Made by a program: the position numbers and the translations under genes. This document shows positions 1-12,462 of a stretch of DNA of 64,000 nucleotides, piece by piece (position 1 is the first letter of the stretch; each line of letters opens with the position of its first letter). The notes under the pieces are model-generated. The model made no database searches, was not told the origin of the DNA, and saw only the letters and a program-made list of their open reading frames with translations. Source of the stretch: Malania oleifera (lineage: Eukaryota; Streptophyta; Magnoliopsida; Santalales; Ximeniaceae); contig NC_080422.1 in NCBI RefSeq assembly GCF_029873635.1, positions 8,463,764 through 8,527,763 on the forward strand. Reading direction: 5' to 3'.

Positions 1-2090
1 TACGCTCCCCAAAAACCACCTAACTCCCAAACACAACCTAAAAATTAAAATATGTTCTTCCCAACACAACCACACTATCTAGAATAAGTTAGAACCGATA
101 AGATTTCAAGCAAGAAAGAATCTCTCCTTGTGCTTGTTTCAAGTAAGAGAATCAAGACCAGTGTTTCAAGATTTTTCTTGATTGATATATGCAATTGATT
201 TATCCTGCAAAAAACAGTACATTTGTTGGGCATATTTTTGCAGTGATGATGTGAACAATTTGTTTGCATTTGCTAGTTTGTCTTGGAGGTGGCAACTGGT
301 GTGGAGGTTAAGGATATACCCGTTTTTTGTGCTGAAGAATGATGAAAAGCTAGCTTGTTGGTTGACAAGATGGTGGGGGCTAATCTGAATTAGATAAAGA
401 AAAGGATTGATGGTTTTGTGCAGTCCATTTGTGTATGTGCAGCCTAGGCTAGTTTGGATTTTAAAGCTACTGATGAGTTTGTGCAATTTGGAGTTTGTGA
501 TGGTGGTAATCCTGCATTTGCCAGTGGCTGTGGATGAGGATGATGAATTGGTGATTGAGGCTTCTGTGTGAGCTGCTTTGAAATATCTAATTGATCTTCC
601 ATTGCCCAATTAATGCAAATTGTTCCTTCTGAATTTGAGAATAGGGCATTTCACCTGTAAGGGTCAATTTTTGTTTAATTAAAGATGCGAGATTCACCGA
701 GTGATGAAGCCAACTTCCCTACAATTTAGACAGCAATGACAACGCAGCCCTACCAATCATCCACGACGTCCATCAGGTTGTAAGGTTTTGCCTCGTATGA
801 TCGTCAGATATGCATCTACAAATGGAAATGCTTGTTGCCCATCATGAGCCAATGATGATCATCAGTTGACATGGCGAGCAGAGATAGGTAGGTCCCATAT
901 GAGCACAGCCTATACCGTACACGCTATGAGTTTCTTGGTTGCAAGACAAGTGTGTATGGTCAATCAAATGTCTTGAGGCAGAGATAGGCAGCTTTTTTTT
1001 TTTTTCACATCGATAAGTGGATAACAGTTTTGGGTAAAATCAGTGTATATTGCTTCTAGCAGAAGGTGCAAAGAGTAGCAATTTGATTATATTTTTTAAA
1101 ACCCATTACAATATTGTCATTTCATTAGTATGGCTCAACTACAGAACAAAAGACTAGAAACACCAAATCTAGTTCATTGAACTTGAACTGTGTAGTAGGA
1201 AATAGCCCATTCTTCTCCCCAAATCCCTTATGAACCCATTTCCAAGAGCATGAAATTCCCATGTCCATATCAAAGCACTTGTAATTATAGGGAAAAATAT
1301 TGTCCTTTTTGGTCACTAATTAATTGACGCAGAGGTCTGAGAACTTCTATACTAAATGTAACCTTGCAACTCCAGCAAGTCATGGAAATGACTAATCCAT
1401 CTTGCAGTTTTGCAGGCAAGGCCTCCAAAAGAAGAACTAGAAAAGTCACAATCACCTAATTACATTATCTCTTTGCAGATCAGCAAATTTCCTTGGTGTG
1501 TCAAGTTGGAAGTTTTAACTAAGACAAAATGCAAAGATACTTAACCATGAGTCATTTCGCTTCAAACTAGCTGCACTAATCACATCCCTAGTTCCATGAT
1601 TCAACATTACAAAAGAAAAGGTTTTGAAGAACCAATACCTGAAAAACTCACAAAAAATTTATGAACAAAAATTTGAAGTGAAAAAGTGAGTATTAATGGG
1701 AAAGCAAGAAGATTGAGATTTGATATCCAGAGAGTTAGCCAAAATCCAGAGGAAACTCTGGTCCAATTAGTCATTGTACTTGTTAGTTGTCCCTTGTGTT
1801 AGCTCTATATCTTTAAAATAGTGTTTGGAGCAGTTTCGGGGAAGACAAAGCCGCTACAGACTTGAACTATAACTAGAACAGCAACCTCATTAGCATACTG
1901 GTAGGATAAATTGGCATGAAATATATATAACACAAACACTAAGTAATATGATTTTGTAATGCTTTAGAATAACATTTTTTCTCTGGTTTCTTAGTTTGTA
2001 TACTTCCTTTGTCTAGCCAAAAAAATGAAAGAAGCACAAAAAATATTATCAACAATCAGCAGCAATCAATTACTCGGGTGCTAAGTTAAA
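1..2090. other. Unassigned intergenic DNA with a faint coding-like stretch
   Basis: No confident gene is visible. Between about 286 and 540 on the plus strand one frame reads like eroded coding sequence (for example VDKMVGANL and FKATDEFVQFGVCDGGNPAF) but is broken by several stops, and I do not recognise the protein. The rest is AT-rich and non-repetitive by eye, with short T runs near 992-1004. It may be old transposon or pseudogene DNA. Confidence 0.3.
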
Positions 2091-2962
2091 AGGAATCGAA
2101 CACAAAAGGCAAAGAGGATTCAATTTTCCACCTTTTCTTGCCTGTACTTTGCACATATAGCATTCAGAGGGCAGCCATTGGTGTTCATCTGCAAATCTTG
2201 TAATGCAAAAGTCATAGTCCTTACTATGGGACTACCATGATTTAGAGGAAGGCCTAAAATCCCACATCAATAGTTGAGAAAATAAACTTACAAGGCTGGG
2301 ATCGCTCTACAAATAAGTTACATTTTAAGAGCATAACTGGAAGACCCTATTTAGCCAAATTATGTGCATATGAAGTTATTTTGAAATTGAATTCCAATCT
2401 TCTGAGTTTAAGCCCATGAAAAATATCATACACTAATCAATGATGTCAAAATGGATCATAAACTATTATATAAGAATGTTTAAACAAATTTTAAAATGTT
2501 AAATGCATCACATTATCTTCAATCATTATATACTTTTTTATTTTTTTCCCAAATTCTGTACCCAAGTCTCACATATTGTGGACTACATGTCCTACATTTA
2601 TCATTAATAATTTGCATATTCTTGCAACTTGAAACCAACTTCTCAAAGCAGTAAACTAACTTGGTTCTCTAGCTGCTGTTAAGAAATTACTAGTCCCACA
2701 AAATCAATAAGCATTACAATCTCACAAGCAAAAATCATTTCATTGGGTTGCATATATTCTGTGCGTTGAAAAAGTTAAAATCCGCTTCAAAACTTTAGCG
2801 AGATCACATAAGACTCGGAATAAAGCTACATATCAAAAACATTTTCCTGAGTTCTAAACACCTACAAACACTCGTGGCTGTACAAAGATCTGGGATGGCT
2901 AGCGAAAAAACCCTTCAAGGCACAACAGGACCATAAGAACACTGGTGGAGAAAAAACAATCA

Positions 2963-3174
2963 CTAGCTCTCTTTGCAATGCACACCATTACCATTGCCAT
3001 ACACAACATTTAGTGACCCATTGGAGGTTCTATTCGCATGTCCATTTCTGTGGGCTTTCACCACTTATTGTCCGTTACAAAAACCATTTCTCTTTGCAGC
3101 TACCTTGCTTACATGGCCATGACCAATCTTATGCAGGACTGCATCAAATTGCCCACAAGCTACTGCTATAAGTC
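2963..3174 (-). pseudogene. Possible terminal exon downstream of the E2 fragment, unrecognised
   Basis: On the minus strand an AG acceptor (3175-3176) is followed by a frame reading LIAVACGQFDAVLHKIGHGH and on to a TAG at 2963-2965, interrupted by one in-frame TAA. It lies in the same orientation about 340 bp past the E2 exon and could be its 3' exon or part of another captured gene. I do not recognise the peptide. A third coding-like piece at about 3345-3420 ([13 protein letters not shown]) sits between the two, and its relation to an E2 C-terminus is weak. Confidence 0.25.
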
Positions 3175-3518
3175 CTGCGAACATGAAATGGAATTTAAAT
3201 CAGGATCAGATTAATCAGCAAATTAATCTACACACAAGTGGGGAAGTTTAAAACTACATTTGTATTCTCCTTTTTGACTTTGTTTTTCTTACAAAAGAAA
3301 TTGTAACTGGGGTGAAGACGAGTTCCCTGAGATGGCAAGTGATTCTGTGGGAATGTCCTTCATGGCATTTGTAGCCTTTGCCTTGAGTTCTCTCATATCT
3401 GGTTATACCCTTTTGACTCTCATACACAGGTAGTCAGCTCTACAAACATACTAATAAATCAAAGAGATGCCTTTAACCACATACCCCATCCCTAACACTT
3501 GAAATTACATCGACTTAC

Positions 3519-3617
3519 TGCTTCACACATAAGGTCATCATCAGGGTTGGGCTCACTTAGTAACAATCCAATGCTTATTAGCACAGTTGAAATGTTCAAA
3601 GATGGTTGCCATGCACC
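3519..3617 (-). pseudogene. Ubiquitin-conjugating enzyme E2 exon (UBC37/UBE2T-like fragment)
   Basis: A 33-codon exon on the minus strand reads [13 protein letters not shown], then a leucine-rich stretch, then [15 protein letters not shown]. It is flanked by a proper AG acceptor (catgcag) and a GTAAGT donor. This is the E2 fold segment after the catalytic-cysteine region, including the conserved LLSEPNPDD turn; plant UBC37-type E2 proteins match it closely from memory. E2 enzymes carry activated ubiquitin to substrates. The catalytic Cys (HPNI...ICLDIL region) and the N-terminal half are not found upstream; an RNA-dependent RNA polymerase exon lies there instead. The piece is therefore a fragment, probably transposon-captured or a decayed duplicate. 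Confidence 0.75.
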
Positions 3618-3899
3618 CTGCATGAATTACAATCTGATTCTTGTTATAAATTAAATGTACGGATGTAAAACAAACTTATAACTTCGTATTGACGTCATGC
3701 GCATATGAACATAATAGAAATTTGTATCTTATGATGATATCTTGCCCATTTAGCAGACCAAATTCAACTAATCCAAATCAGTAGATGGAAAACACAAAAC
3801 CTATATTATCAATCATTCTTTTTTAAAAGACTTCATCAACATAAATTTTCAAAATTAACCAAACCAAAAGCATGAATGAATGGGAGAAGAAAAACTCAT

Positions 3900-4092
3900 T
3901 AAAAAATCGATAATGACGTAAACCTACAAGAATTCCTTCCTTTGCAATACTTCTGTAGGCAGTGTAATGATTACCAGAACAGGTCGCCAAAGTGCTGAGA
4001 TCTATCTCTCTATTAGCAAATTTGACAATCAATACATTGTCATTCCCTAAAACTCTTTGCAGGTGAGTCTTTTGTTTGTTTAGATATGGGCC
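3900..4092 (-). pseudogene. RNA-dependent RNA polymerase (RDR3/4/5-type) exon fragment
   Basis: The minus strand opens after an AG acceptor (ttattccag at 4093-4101) with GPYLNKQKTHLQRVLGNDNV, continues LIVKFANREID and ends near GILVGLRHYRFF. From memory this matches a conserved segment of plant gamma-clade RNA-dependent RNA polymerases (GPYLNK...LQRVLGDDNVL...GILVGLRRYRFF). Such enzymes make double-stranded RNA for small-RNA silencing. No catalytic DxDGD motif is present, and the next exon in the same orientation belongs to an E2 enzyme, so this is a fragment. A second coding-like piece at about 4165-4290 (GFEGHNVKFSITPKNLFANR) has an in-frame stop and is not assigned. Confidence 0.7.
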
Positions 4093-5059
4093 CTGGAATA
4101 AATGTAATTAACTAATGAGAACAATGAAAAGAAAAGGATACTTTCTAGAATATCAGCTTACATCTTGAGAAACTCCTCTCTAGTTCTGTTTGCAAAAAGA
4201 TTTTTAGGAGTGATGCTAAATTTCACATTATGTCCTTCAAAGCCTCAAGGTTGTGGTGGCAGTCCAAAAAACATCTTCAATGCATTACCTCAGCATAAGA
4301 CAACTTACAAATGTTTCTGATTCTTCTTCTAATTGGTTGTCAAGTGAAGATACTGTAATGCTATTGTGTGTGTGTACGTGATCACCTAGCCCTGCTTGCA
4401 AATGCTTCTACCTGTTGCTAGATTGTTTATTGAGTGTCAGCACGGCTGCTTAAGTGCCTACAGTTATTCAAGGCTATGTATATTTGTGATTTCTCCTAGA
4501 ATACTGAATTCTGTAGTCGTGACTGCTTTTTGAACTTAACCTTTGAAGTTCTATAGTGTTGCTTTGTGCTAGTGTGCGCTGCCTAATTTGCATTGTTGCT
4601 GTGTTTTTCATTCTTTGTATTAGTGTGTACTGATTGAGGGGTGGATTATTTCGTCCTCTACAATCTGATGTTGATGTGATTTATTTTTTATGCCTGTATA
4701 TGTGCTACGAAGTGATTTATTTTCAAAAACCGTATACTAATTTTTTTAACTTTCTTAATTTGTAGGGTTTGCAACTGTGGCAACGTCAGGACGATGTCAT
4801 GCAGCTCAGATGCAGCTTTCCATTTTTTTTTTTATCTGAACAAATGAAATGTATTTAAATTTGAATTTTTATAATGTTGTGTATTTAAATTTGAATTTGT
4901 GTAATATATTTGAATTTGAATTTGAATTTGTATAATATATTTGGACTTAAATTTGAATTGCAATTATGGTTTTTACAAGAATTAATTTGAATCAGATTTT
5001 TACAGGAATTAATAATTGGAAAAAAATATACTTTACTATTAATTGTGCAATTTAAGTAT

Positions 5060-5680
5060 TAGTGACGATTTCAAAATCGTCACTAATACTATGTCTTTAG
5101 GGACAGTTTAAAACCGTCACTAAAACCATAAGTAACGGTACTACAGTGCAATAGTGATGGTTTGGAAACCGTCACTATTGCTAGACAAATAGTGACGGTT
5201 TAGAAACCGTCACTAATAATGAAGTAATAGTGACGAACTTAAACCGTCACTAATAATTAGTAATATTGATGAATATAAAACCGTCTCTAATAATGTAGCA
5301 ATAGTGACGAATTTAAACCGTCACTAATAATAGAGAATTAGTGACGAATTTAAAACCGTCACTAATAATAGAGCATTAGTGACGGTTTTTGATCGATCTG
5401 ATTTAGAATCTATAGTGACAGATTTCGGTCTTTAGTAACGAATTAGAACCGCCACTAATATGCCATTAGCAGTGATGGATTTAAACCGTCACTAATACTC
5501 TATTATTAGTGACGGTTTGAAATATTGATCACTAATAAGTATTAGTAACTACAGGTATAACGACAAATTGAAAACCGTCACTAATACTCATAGAACCGTC
5601 ACTTAAACTAGTAGTGACCATTTTGTGAGTATTAGTGAAGGTTTAAAATCGTCACTAATAACCTTATTTTTTGTAGTTAC
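5060..5680. mobile_element. CACTA (En/Spm) transposon end with subterminal repeat array
   Basis: About twenty copies of a motif like TAGTGACGGTTT...AAACCGTCACTAATA, in both orientations, fill 5060-5660. They form many short inverted repeats, the classic subterminal repeat structure of plant CACTA elements. The array ends at TTTTTTGTAGTT (about 5668-5679), a slightly decayed complement of the usual CACTACAAGAAAA terminus. The other terminus and a transposase gene were not found, so the element either starts left of the window or is truncated. The RDR and E2 gene fragments lie 1.0-2.1 kb inside this end. Confidence 0.75.
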
Positions 5681-6425
5681 AGTCCCTGCTCCACAAACCA
5701 AACTCCCGCAACAGTCAACCCCATGACCAGTCCTCTACAATATCTTCTGCTCTAGTTGAAGTCCCCAACCTCTAACCATATCATCTTCACGTGGCTCTGC
5801 AACTCCCCGTCTGCTTCCTAGAACCAGAGACCCGAGCACCTCAACTCCAACCGCCCTTCAGACCTCCAGCAATCCAGCCCTGAAGTCCCTTTGCTGCACA
5901 CCCAATATTCTCCGGCAACACAGCAGCGGCCACCCTTAAGCTCCGGTGATCCACTTCCGACGGCTCCCTATTCTCTGTCACACCGGTATTGCACCTGCAA
6001 CGGAACTCCACGACGCCATCATTACCGCCATCACCCCTTGTTCCATCCACGGGGGAGCCCGACCATCCTTTTGGCTGACTTAGCGGCTACCTCCATGCCC
6101 CTAGCTGGACCTCTGCCTCCGGCCACCGTCAACACCACCTGAAACTCAGAGTAGCACACCCGACAGGCAGCAACCCAGCCAGCCACCACCGTCATCATCC
6201 CCCAGGGCCATCGCTCCTCAGACTCCGTCGTCTTCGCCTCTCTCCATTCATCGTCACTGCCATTTCTCCGTTCGTCACCAATCTTGTAGCAGCACTCCAG
6301 CAGGCGTGCATTTCAGCCACCATCCTCACAAAACCAGTCCCGGCCGGCACAGACTCCTGCAACCCTGACGACCTCCTCCTCAGTCCTTGGCTTTGTAAAT
6401 TAGTACGAAAGGTGGTATCTTTAGG

Positions 6426-6461
<36 letters not shown>

Positions 6462-7769
6462 GTATATGGTGTTCTTTTTGTTATGTAAGTATTAAGCTTA
6501 GATTTTTATTTTTACCTTCACATTTATTATTTATTATGTTTAGTACGTTTGGTATATTAGTTAATTTACTAGCTATATTTATGTCCATTATTATTTATGT
6601 TTAGCATTTAGATTATTTCATGATTAACATTGCTTGGGTATTTTTAGTTTAGCTTATTTTTCACATTAATATTGTTTAAGTTTTGTTTAAGGTCTAGATT
6701 GTTTCATGATTGTTTATATAGTTTTATTTAGGGTTTTGATTATCCCATATTAATACTTATTAGGGCTTCGGTTACTTCATATTAATATTGTATATTTTGG
6801 ATTATTATTATGATTTTGTTATTATGGTATATTTTGGATTATTAGTATTGTTGCATTAATACCGTATACCTTGGGTTTTTCCCTATTGCTATGTTAATTA
6901 TGTATATATCTTAGGGTTTTGATTAATTCATATTGTTTATGATATTTTTAGAATTTTTAGGATCTTAGCATATATGGTGTTTTTAGTATTTTAATGTATA
7001 TAGTGATAGTATTATAGTATTTCTATTAAGTTTACATGTGGTGAGATTTATTATAGTATCTTTAGTGTTATAATATATATAGTATTGTGGTACTTTATTA
7101 CTTGTTTCGACATTCGTAATATTCTCACTATTATTATGTATATTGTGGTAGTGTAGTATTTTTGTTCATGCCATATATTTATATTTAGTATTTTAGTTTA
7201 TTATCTTATTATCACACATCAAAACCTCCCAAAAATTTTGGAAATATCATAAAGTATTTATAAAATCCTATAAAAGTTTGAAAAAAATCTGGGAGTTATT
7301 TTCATAAAATATTTTCTTGATTTTTTATCCCTATGATTTTAATGCTAGGGTATGAGCTTTCGGGCTTCACGTACCTTTAGTTCTGAGGGAATATATATAG
7401 TACATATATTTTTGTATGATTCGCTTATTTATTTATTTATATTACATGTATATTTGTAAATCTACTAATAGAGGAGTAATATGAAAGACTTTTTAAATTG
7501 ACTTAGGGATAATTCTGAATTAATTAGGTACCATTAGTAAGAATGGGCGCATAGGGGGTGCTCGTACCTTCCCCTCGGGTAAACGAACTCCCGACCCTAA
7601 CTCTGATAACGTAGACCCATTCTACCCCTAACGGGGTAGTAATCATATGTTTTAACCACACTAAAAGGTTAGTGGCGACTCCGACATTCCATGTTTTTCT
7701 TGAAAATTAAAACCATCATTTTTTTTTATTTCGCCGCCCAGGGCACTCGGGCTCCGGGATGTCGCGACA
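5681..7769 (+). repeat. 3' part of a Tat/Ogre-like LTR
   Basis: The last 450 bp are clearly homologous to the LTR ends at about 36490-36927 and 46880-47313. They share the GGTAGTAATCATRTG block, the TTAGTGGCGACTCCGAYATTCCATG block and the final GTCGCGACA. The LTR begins abruptly beside the CACTA terminus with a GC-rich segment (5690-6400), followed by a (TA)n run at 6429-6458 and an AT-rich body. No PBS or internal region follows the end at 7769, so it looks like a 3' LTR or truncated LTR. Confidence 0.7.
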
Positions 7770-9130
7770 ATATGTAAATATGCTCAGTGCTCTAATGTGT
7801 GCTAACACTCAATCAAGTATAGATTATCAGTCCAGATCTAGAGTATATATAAAAGCAAGATTTGAAACACAACATGTGAATAATACAAAATCATATCAGG
7901 GTATGAAACACAACATGTGAATAATACGAAATCAGATCAGGGTTACAAACTCAACAAGATATTTCAATATACAAAGCACAATGGAATTGTTTGAAAAACT
8001 AGCTTTTGAAAAGTATTTTTGCACACAAAAATATAGGTTTAGGTATCTTGCAATGGCAATGCAAGAACCATAACCTTCTATGTCATCCCACACAAGATTT
8101 TTCAAGTAAAATCGGTGGAAGAACTTAAGGCTATACTCTCAAATAAAATGAATCAAACAATATACCAAATGAGAGTATTAGCTAGTAAGACTAGGCACAA
8201 TCAGTTTAGAAATACTCACAACACTTAAAAGATCAAGAAATATGGAGTGTGTGAGTGTTTGGGAGTACTATAGTCTAAACTAGGGTTTTGGAAGTTGAGA
8301 GAATTTTTGCTTTAATCAAAATGCAAATCTCTTGCTAATTATGACAAATGAACAGGTATTTATAGGTAAGGAGGATTTTTTGACCATTGGGGACACAATG
8401 GTAATAATTAAAATTTTTTTAAAAGCAATTAAGAAAATTAACCCAGTTTACCCCATTAAAAAATCGGTAAAAAATATTTTAACCCGTGATGTTTGGGTGC
8501 CCGGCCTGAGGTTCGGGAGCCCAAATAAACTCAATTAAAAATCCAATTTTTAATGGGTCGGGTGCCCGAAGAAATGGCCGGTTGGCTGAACAAAAGTTAG
8601 TAGCATTTTGTTTGTAAATTTGGGTGCCCAGTTCCAAGTTCAATTAACTAAACTAATCGATTCGGACGCCTGAGCCCAATTTGAACTTGATCATTCGGTC
8701 ACCCGAGTAGGTAAAAAGTGCTCTGACATAGGTTTGGGTGCCCGAACGTAAAGTCAACATATTGACTTGTTCGGTCACCCGCGCCATTTTACACGGCTTA
8801 GGTTCGGTCGCCTGAACCCTCTCAACATTCTGCAATTAAGTTAACTTTAGCCAAATTTGATTCCCCTGACATGAAGAGTGATATGGGGACTTTGCATACT
8901 AAAAGTAGGTACCTAAGGTCCAACCAGGGTCTGTTATGAGCATATCTACCTACCATGTATGATGCACTTTATTACAAGTCGTAGGGTGTACTGTTCAGAA
9001 TAAATATTACATCCCAGAATGAAGAAATAATAAATACGAATACAACACACAATTCTTCATTCTTTGGCACGAACACCGCATGCCATCATGGTATGTCTTT
9101 TAGTCCGAATACATATGCACAGTGAACCTG
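7770..9130. repeat. LTR-like noncoding DNA with a GGGTGCCCG-type palindrome array
   Basis: No coding sequence was recognised. From 8490 to 8825 short motifs such as TTTGGGTGCCCGAAC, TTCGGTCACCCGAG, TTCGGACGCCTGAG and TTCGGTCGCCTGAAC recur about nine times in both orientations at 20-60 bp spacing. A direct repeat of about 30 bp lies at 7866-7900 and 7903-7938 (GAAACACAACATGTGAATAATAC core). The layout resembles the motif arrays in other LTRs of this window, so this is probably a reverse-oriented or truncated LTR. The family is unknown. Confidence 0.4.
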
Positions 9131-10405
9131 CATGCAAGCCTTAGAACAACCATCAGTACCAAGAGTATTTGTCATGATCAAAACTAGGTGTGACCTATCA
9201 GGTCAACACACCACTCAGGCGTGGGTGTACTTGCTTACGCTGGGAGATGCGAAGAACGCCGACGATGTGGTGAAAGGTACTATTTCCATTTTGTCGAAGA
9301 GTGATGTTATGTTGTTTGAATCAGGTACGACACACTCTTTTGTATCTCAGGGATATGTTAAATTGTGCGGGGTAGAAACTTAGTTGTTAGATGCAGAGTT
9401 AGGTGTGGTCACGCTAGTAGGATTAGCTGTGGTGTGCAATAAGGTGACCAAAGACTACCAGTGGAGATTCATGGGAGAATGCTTTCTGCTAGCTTAATTG
9501 TTTTTGACATGCATGGGTTCAACGTCATCTTGGGGATGAACTGGCTAACATCTAGCTATGCGAGTATCAATTGCCACAGGATGGAGGTAGTGTTCTGACC
9601 TTCAGGCATGCAGCAGTTTAAATTTTTCGAGCCGTGTGTGTGCTTTCCACCACAGATCCTTTCAGCAATTCAGGAAAAGCGGTTACTTCTATAGGGTAGT
9701 GAGGGGTACCTTGCATATGTAAAAGAAGCACCGAAGGAGGGGACTTTACATTGGAGGATATCCCAATGATAAGAGAGTTTTTGGATGTTTTTCCTGAGGA
9801 CTTATCGGGATAGCCTCCTGATCGCGAGGTGGAGTTTGCCATTGGGTTCAATCCAGGGACAACCCCGATTTCTAAGGCTCCATGAAGAATGACTCCGACT
9901 AAATTAAAGGAGCTAAAGGATTAATTGCAAGAACTACTTGACAAGGGGTTTATCAAACCAAGCGAATCACCCTGCAAAGTGCCGATGTTGTTTGTAAAGA
10001 AGAAGAATGGGTTGAGGAGTATGTGCATCGACTACGAAGAAATTAATAAGATGATAGTGAAGGACAAGTAATCATTACCCCATATTAATGATATGTTTGA
10101 CAAGTTAAAGGGCACACAGGTTTTCTATAAGATCGATCTACGATCCGGGTATCACCAGGTAAAGGTTAGGGTGGAAGATATTCCGAAGACAGCATTTATG
10201 ACTCGGTATGATCATTATAAATTCCTGGTTATGCCATTTGAATTGAAAAATGCTCTTACTATGTTCATGGATCTAATGAATAGAGTCTTCCACCATTATT
10301 TGGATCTGTTCATGGTGTTGTTCATCAACGACATTCTCGTTTATTCAAGGAGCCCTGCAGAGTATGAAGCTCATTTGAACATAGTTCAGATTCAGTTTCT
10401 TGGAT
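9130..10405 (+). pseudogene. Ty3/Gypsy (Tekay/Del-type) pol fragment: protease and partial RT
   Basis: Homologous to 15430-16620 of the larger Tekay-type element downstream. A retropepsin-like segment (SGTTHSFVSQGYVKL, canonical DSGATHSF changed to ESGTTHSF) is followed by a linker (LSAIQEKRLL, YPNDKRVFGCFS-like). The reverse transcriptase then reads [20 protein letters not shown] to [16 protein letters not shown], where FINDI replaces the catalytic F-x-DDI and so has lost one catalytic Asp. Several stops and frameshifts break it, and it ends abruptly near 10405 inside RT. Non-functional fragment. Confidence 0.85.
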
Positions 10406-10866
10406 TTGTGAGATTTTTACTATATGAAACTTAAACCCTAACTAAAAATTTAACACGCATAAAAATAAATGAGTAAATTCCAGGTTTTATACCAAAATAA
10501 TGAAAGAAATAAACTTGCAATCATTCAACTAAATAAGACTAGCTATGCTAACGAATAATTAAACCCCAACTAAATAAAAGTACCAGATTTTATATTAACA
10601 CCAAGCAAAATTGAAACCTAACAAGATTATTGAATAATAAAAAAAGAAACACAAACTTTATTAATAAAATACCCAATGCATCTATTCGAATCCTAAAATA
10701 GTATTTAAATAAGAAAAAGACAAATTAAATTGAATACTCCAAAACAAAACTCTAAAGCAAAAATTAATTCAAAACAAGAAATAAGAAACAAATTAAAACT
10801 TAATACTTCTCCAAAAATATAAACTTGAAAATAGTTTCAAAAAAACGAAAGAGAGAGATGAGATGT

Positions 10867-10926
<60 letters not shown>

Positions 10927-11631
10927 CTGGAGAAAAGAGAAAGAATTTGTTCGAGTAGGTGGAGGGTTGTCAGCACAACAGCACAACAGCTCTCGTGTCT
11001 TAACTCCTAAGCGCTACAAAGAGCAGAGATGCAAGAGAAGAACAGAGACGACGAGGGAAGTGAAAGAATCCGAGAGACTGAGAAAGAAGAGAGCTGAGAG
11101 ACTGACGTCAGAGACAAACATCGGAGAATACGACCACTGCTGCTACCGGAGAGGTTGAGACATAGAGAGATAGAGTCATTTGAGTCCTCCACCAGGCTCC
11201 TTGCGGCACTAGAAACTAGAAAAAGAAAACCCCAAAAAAAAGAATTTTAAAACCCTACTCCCGCTACCCTCCCAAAAGACCCTAAAAGAGAATTTTTTTA
11301 TTTTTTTGTAAACCCTCACAAAATTGCTTGCATACCAATCTTCAGCCAGCCCAGCATGACCCAGCACCTTTTCCTGCATGACTGGGTCACATCAGGGCTT
11401 CATTTAAGCCCAGCTACCAGCCCACAAGGACTTTTTGTTTGAATCTCATCCGCTTGCTACTCATGCGCGCACATGGCCACGCATGCACACTTGCATAGCA
11501 CACACGCCTCATGGCCTGCCAGCACACTAACCCACATAAACCTTTGCATGGCTAGCCTACCTTCTATTTCACACTCAAGCCCCACATCAGGTGCATGCAT
11601 AGTGTCTCACTTGTCCACACATCACATCACG
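10406..11631 (-). repeat. Probable reverse-oriented LTR fragment with GA microsatellite
   Basis: No real gene. Read on the minus strand, the order is a GATGTGACCCAGTCATGCAG block (complement near 11375-11395), a GC-richer segment with CT tracts, a long CT run, then an AT-rich tail. This is the same order as in the Athila-like LTRs at 20129-22064 (GATGTGACCCGGCCATGCAT, CT tracts, AT-rich tail). Sequence similarity outside that block is slight, so the assignment rests mainly on order and composition. Confidence 0.35.
10867..10922 (+). repeat. (GA)n microsatellite
   Basis: About 28 uninterrupted GA dinucleotides. It creates spurious Arg-Glu repeat ORFs. Confidence 0.95.
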
Positions 11632-11861
11632 TGTGACGCCCTAGAAAATTAATATGCATGAAAGTGTAAAATAAATAAATAAAATTAAAATTAAAAATTA
11701 ATTAATTATTAATTATTATTAATTAAATATTATATATATATATATGTATGTAAGTTAAGTAAACTGAAGGAATTTTTAATTCCTTCAGGAATAAGTTACA
11801 ACAGAAGGCAATTTTGGATCTCTCTCCTCACGTCTCTCCATTTTCTCTCTCCTCTGCCTTC

Positions 11862-11922
<61 letters not shown>

Positions 11923-12418
11923 GATTTCCTCAGCCAAACATGCGCTGATTGAAGAATGGAAAATACTCCTGAGTTTCGTTCTCCGCCACCGACATTTTGA
12001 TTGGAGTGGATTTGTCATAGGAGCGTCATAGGCACGAATCCTAGGATAAGGTAAACCCACACTCTCTTCAATTTCTCTCCAATCTTTAGTCAAACTGACG
12101 AGCAGAAACTAGAAGTGTTTCTCTACAAGTCTAGTAGAGTAGATTTTTGAATTGGACTTTCCAGGCATGACTCCAAGGTTAGGGTAAGATTTAGGGAATT
12201 AATAAAATTTGATGTTTATTTGGGAGTTTAATAATTTATTTTGAATTTGTGGGCTTGGGGAATATTAAAATAGTATTTTACTAGGGGTTGAGTTACTTCA
12301 ATTAGGATTTACAAATTCAGGGTCGTGTGAGCGCCGCACGCGCAGTCATAGCTTTGGGAAGACAGGTAAGGAGATTAAGTTAAGTCAAGTTTTTATTAAA
12401 GTTGAATCGATTAAAATG

Positions 12419-12462
<44 letters not shown>

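Noticed and set aside
1125..1316. 63-codon minus-strand ORF with plausible composition
   Set aside because: No recognisable motif, no splice context and no neighbour evidence; expected by chance in AT-rich DNA.
5841..6142. Overlapping ORFs on both strands in a GC-rich patch
   Set aside because: The patch is the GC-rich leader-like part of an Ogre-like LTR; no domain seen.
10825..11158. Arg-Glu repeat ORFs (also 11785-12093 on the minus strand)
   Set aside because: GA/CT microsatellite translations.
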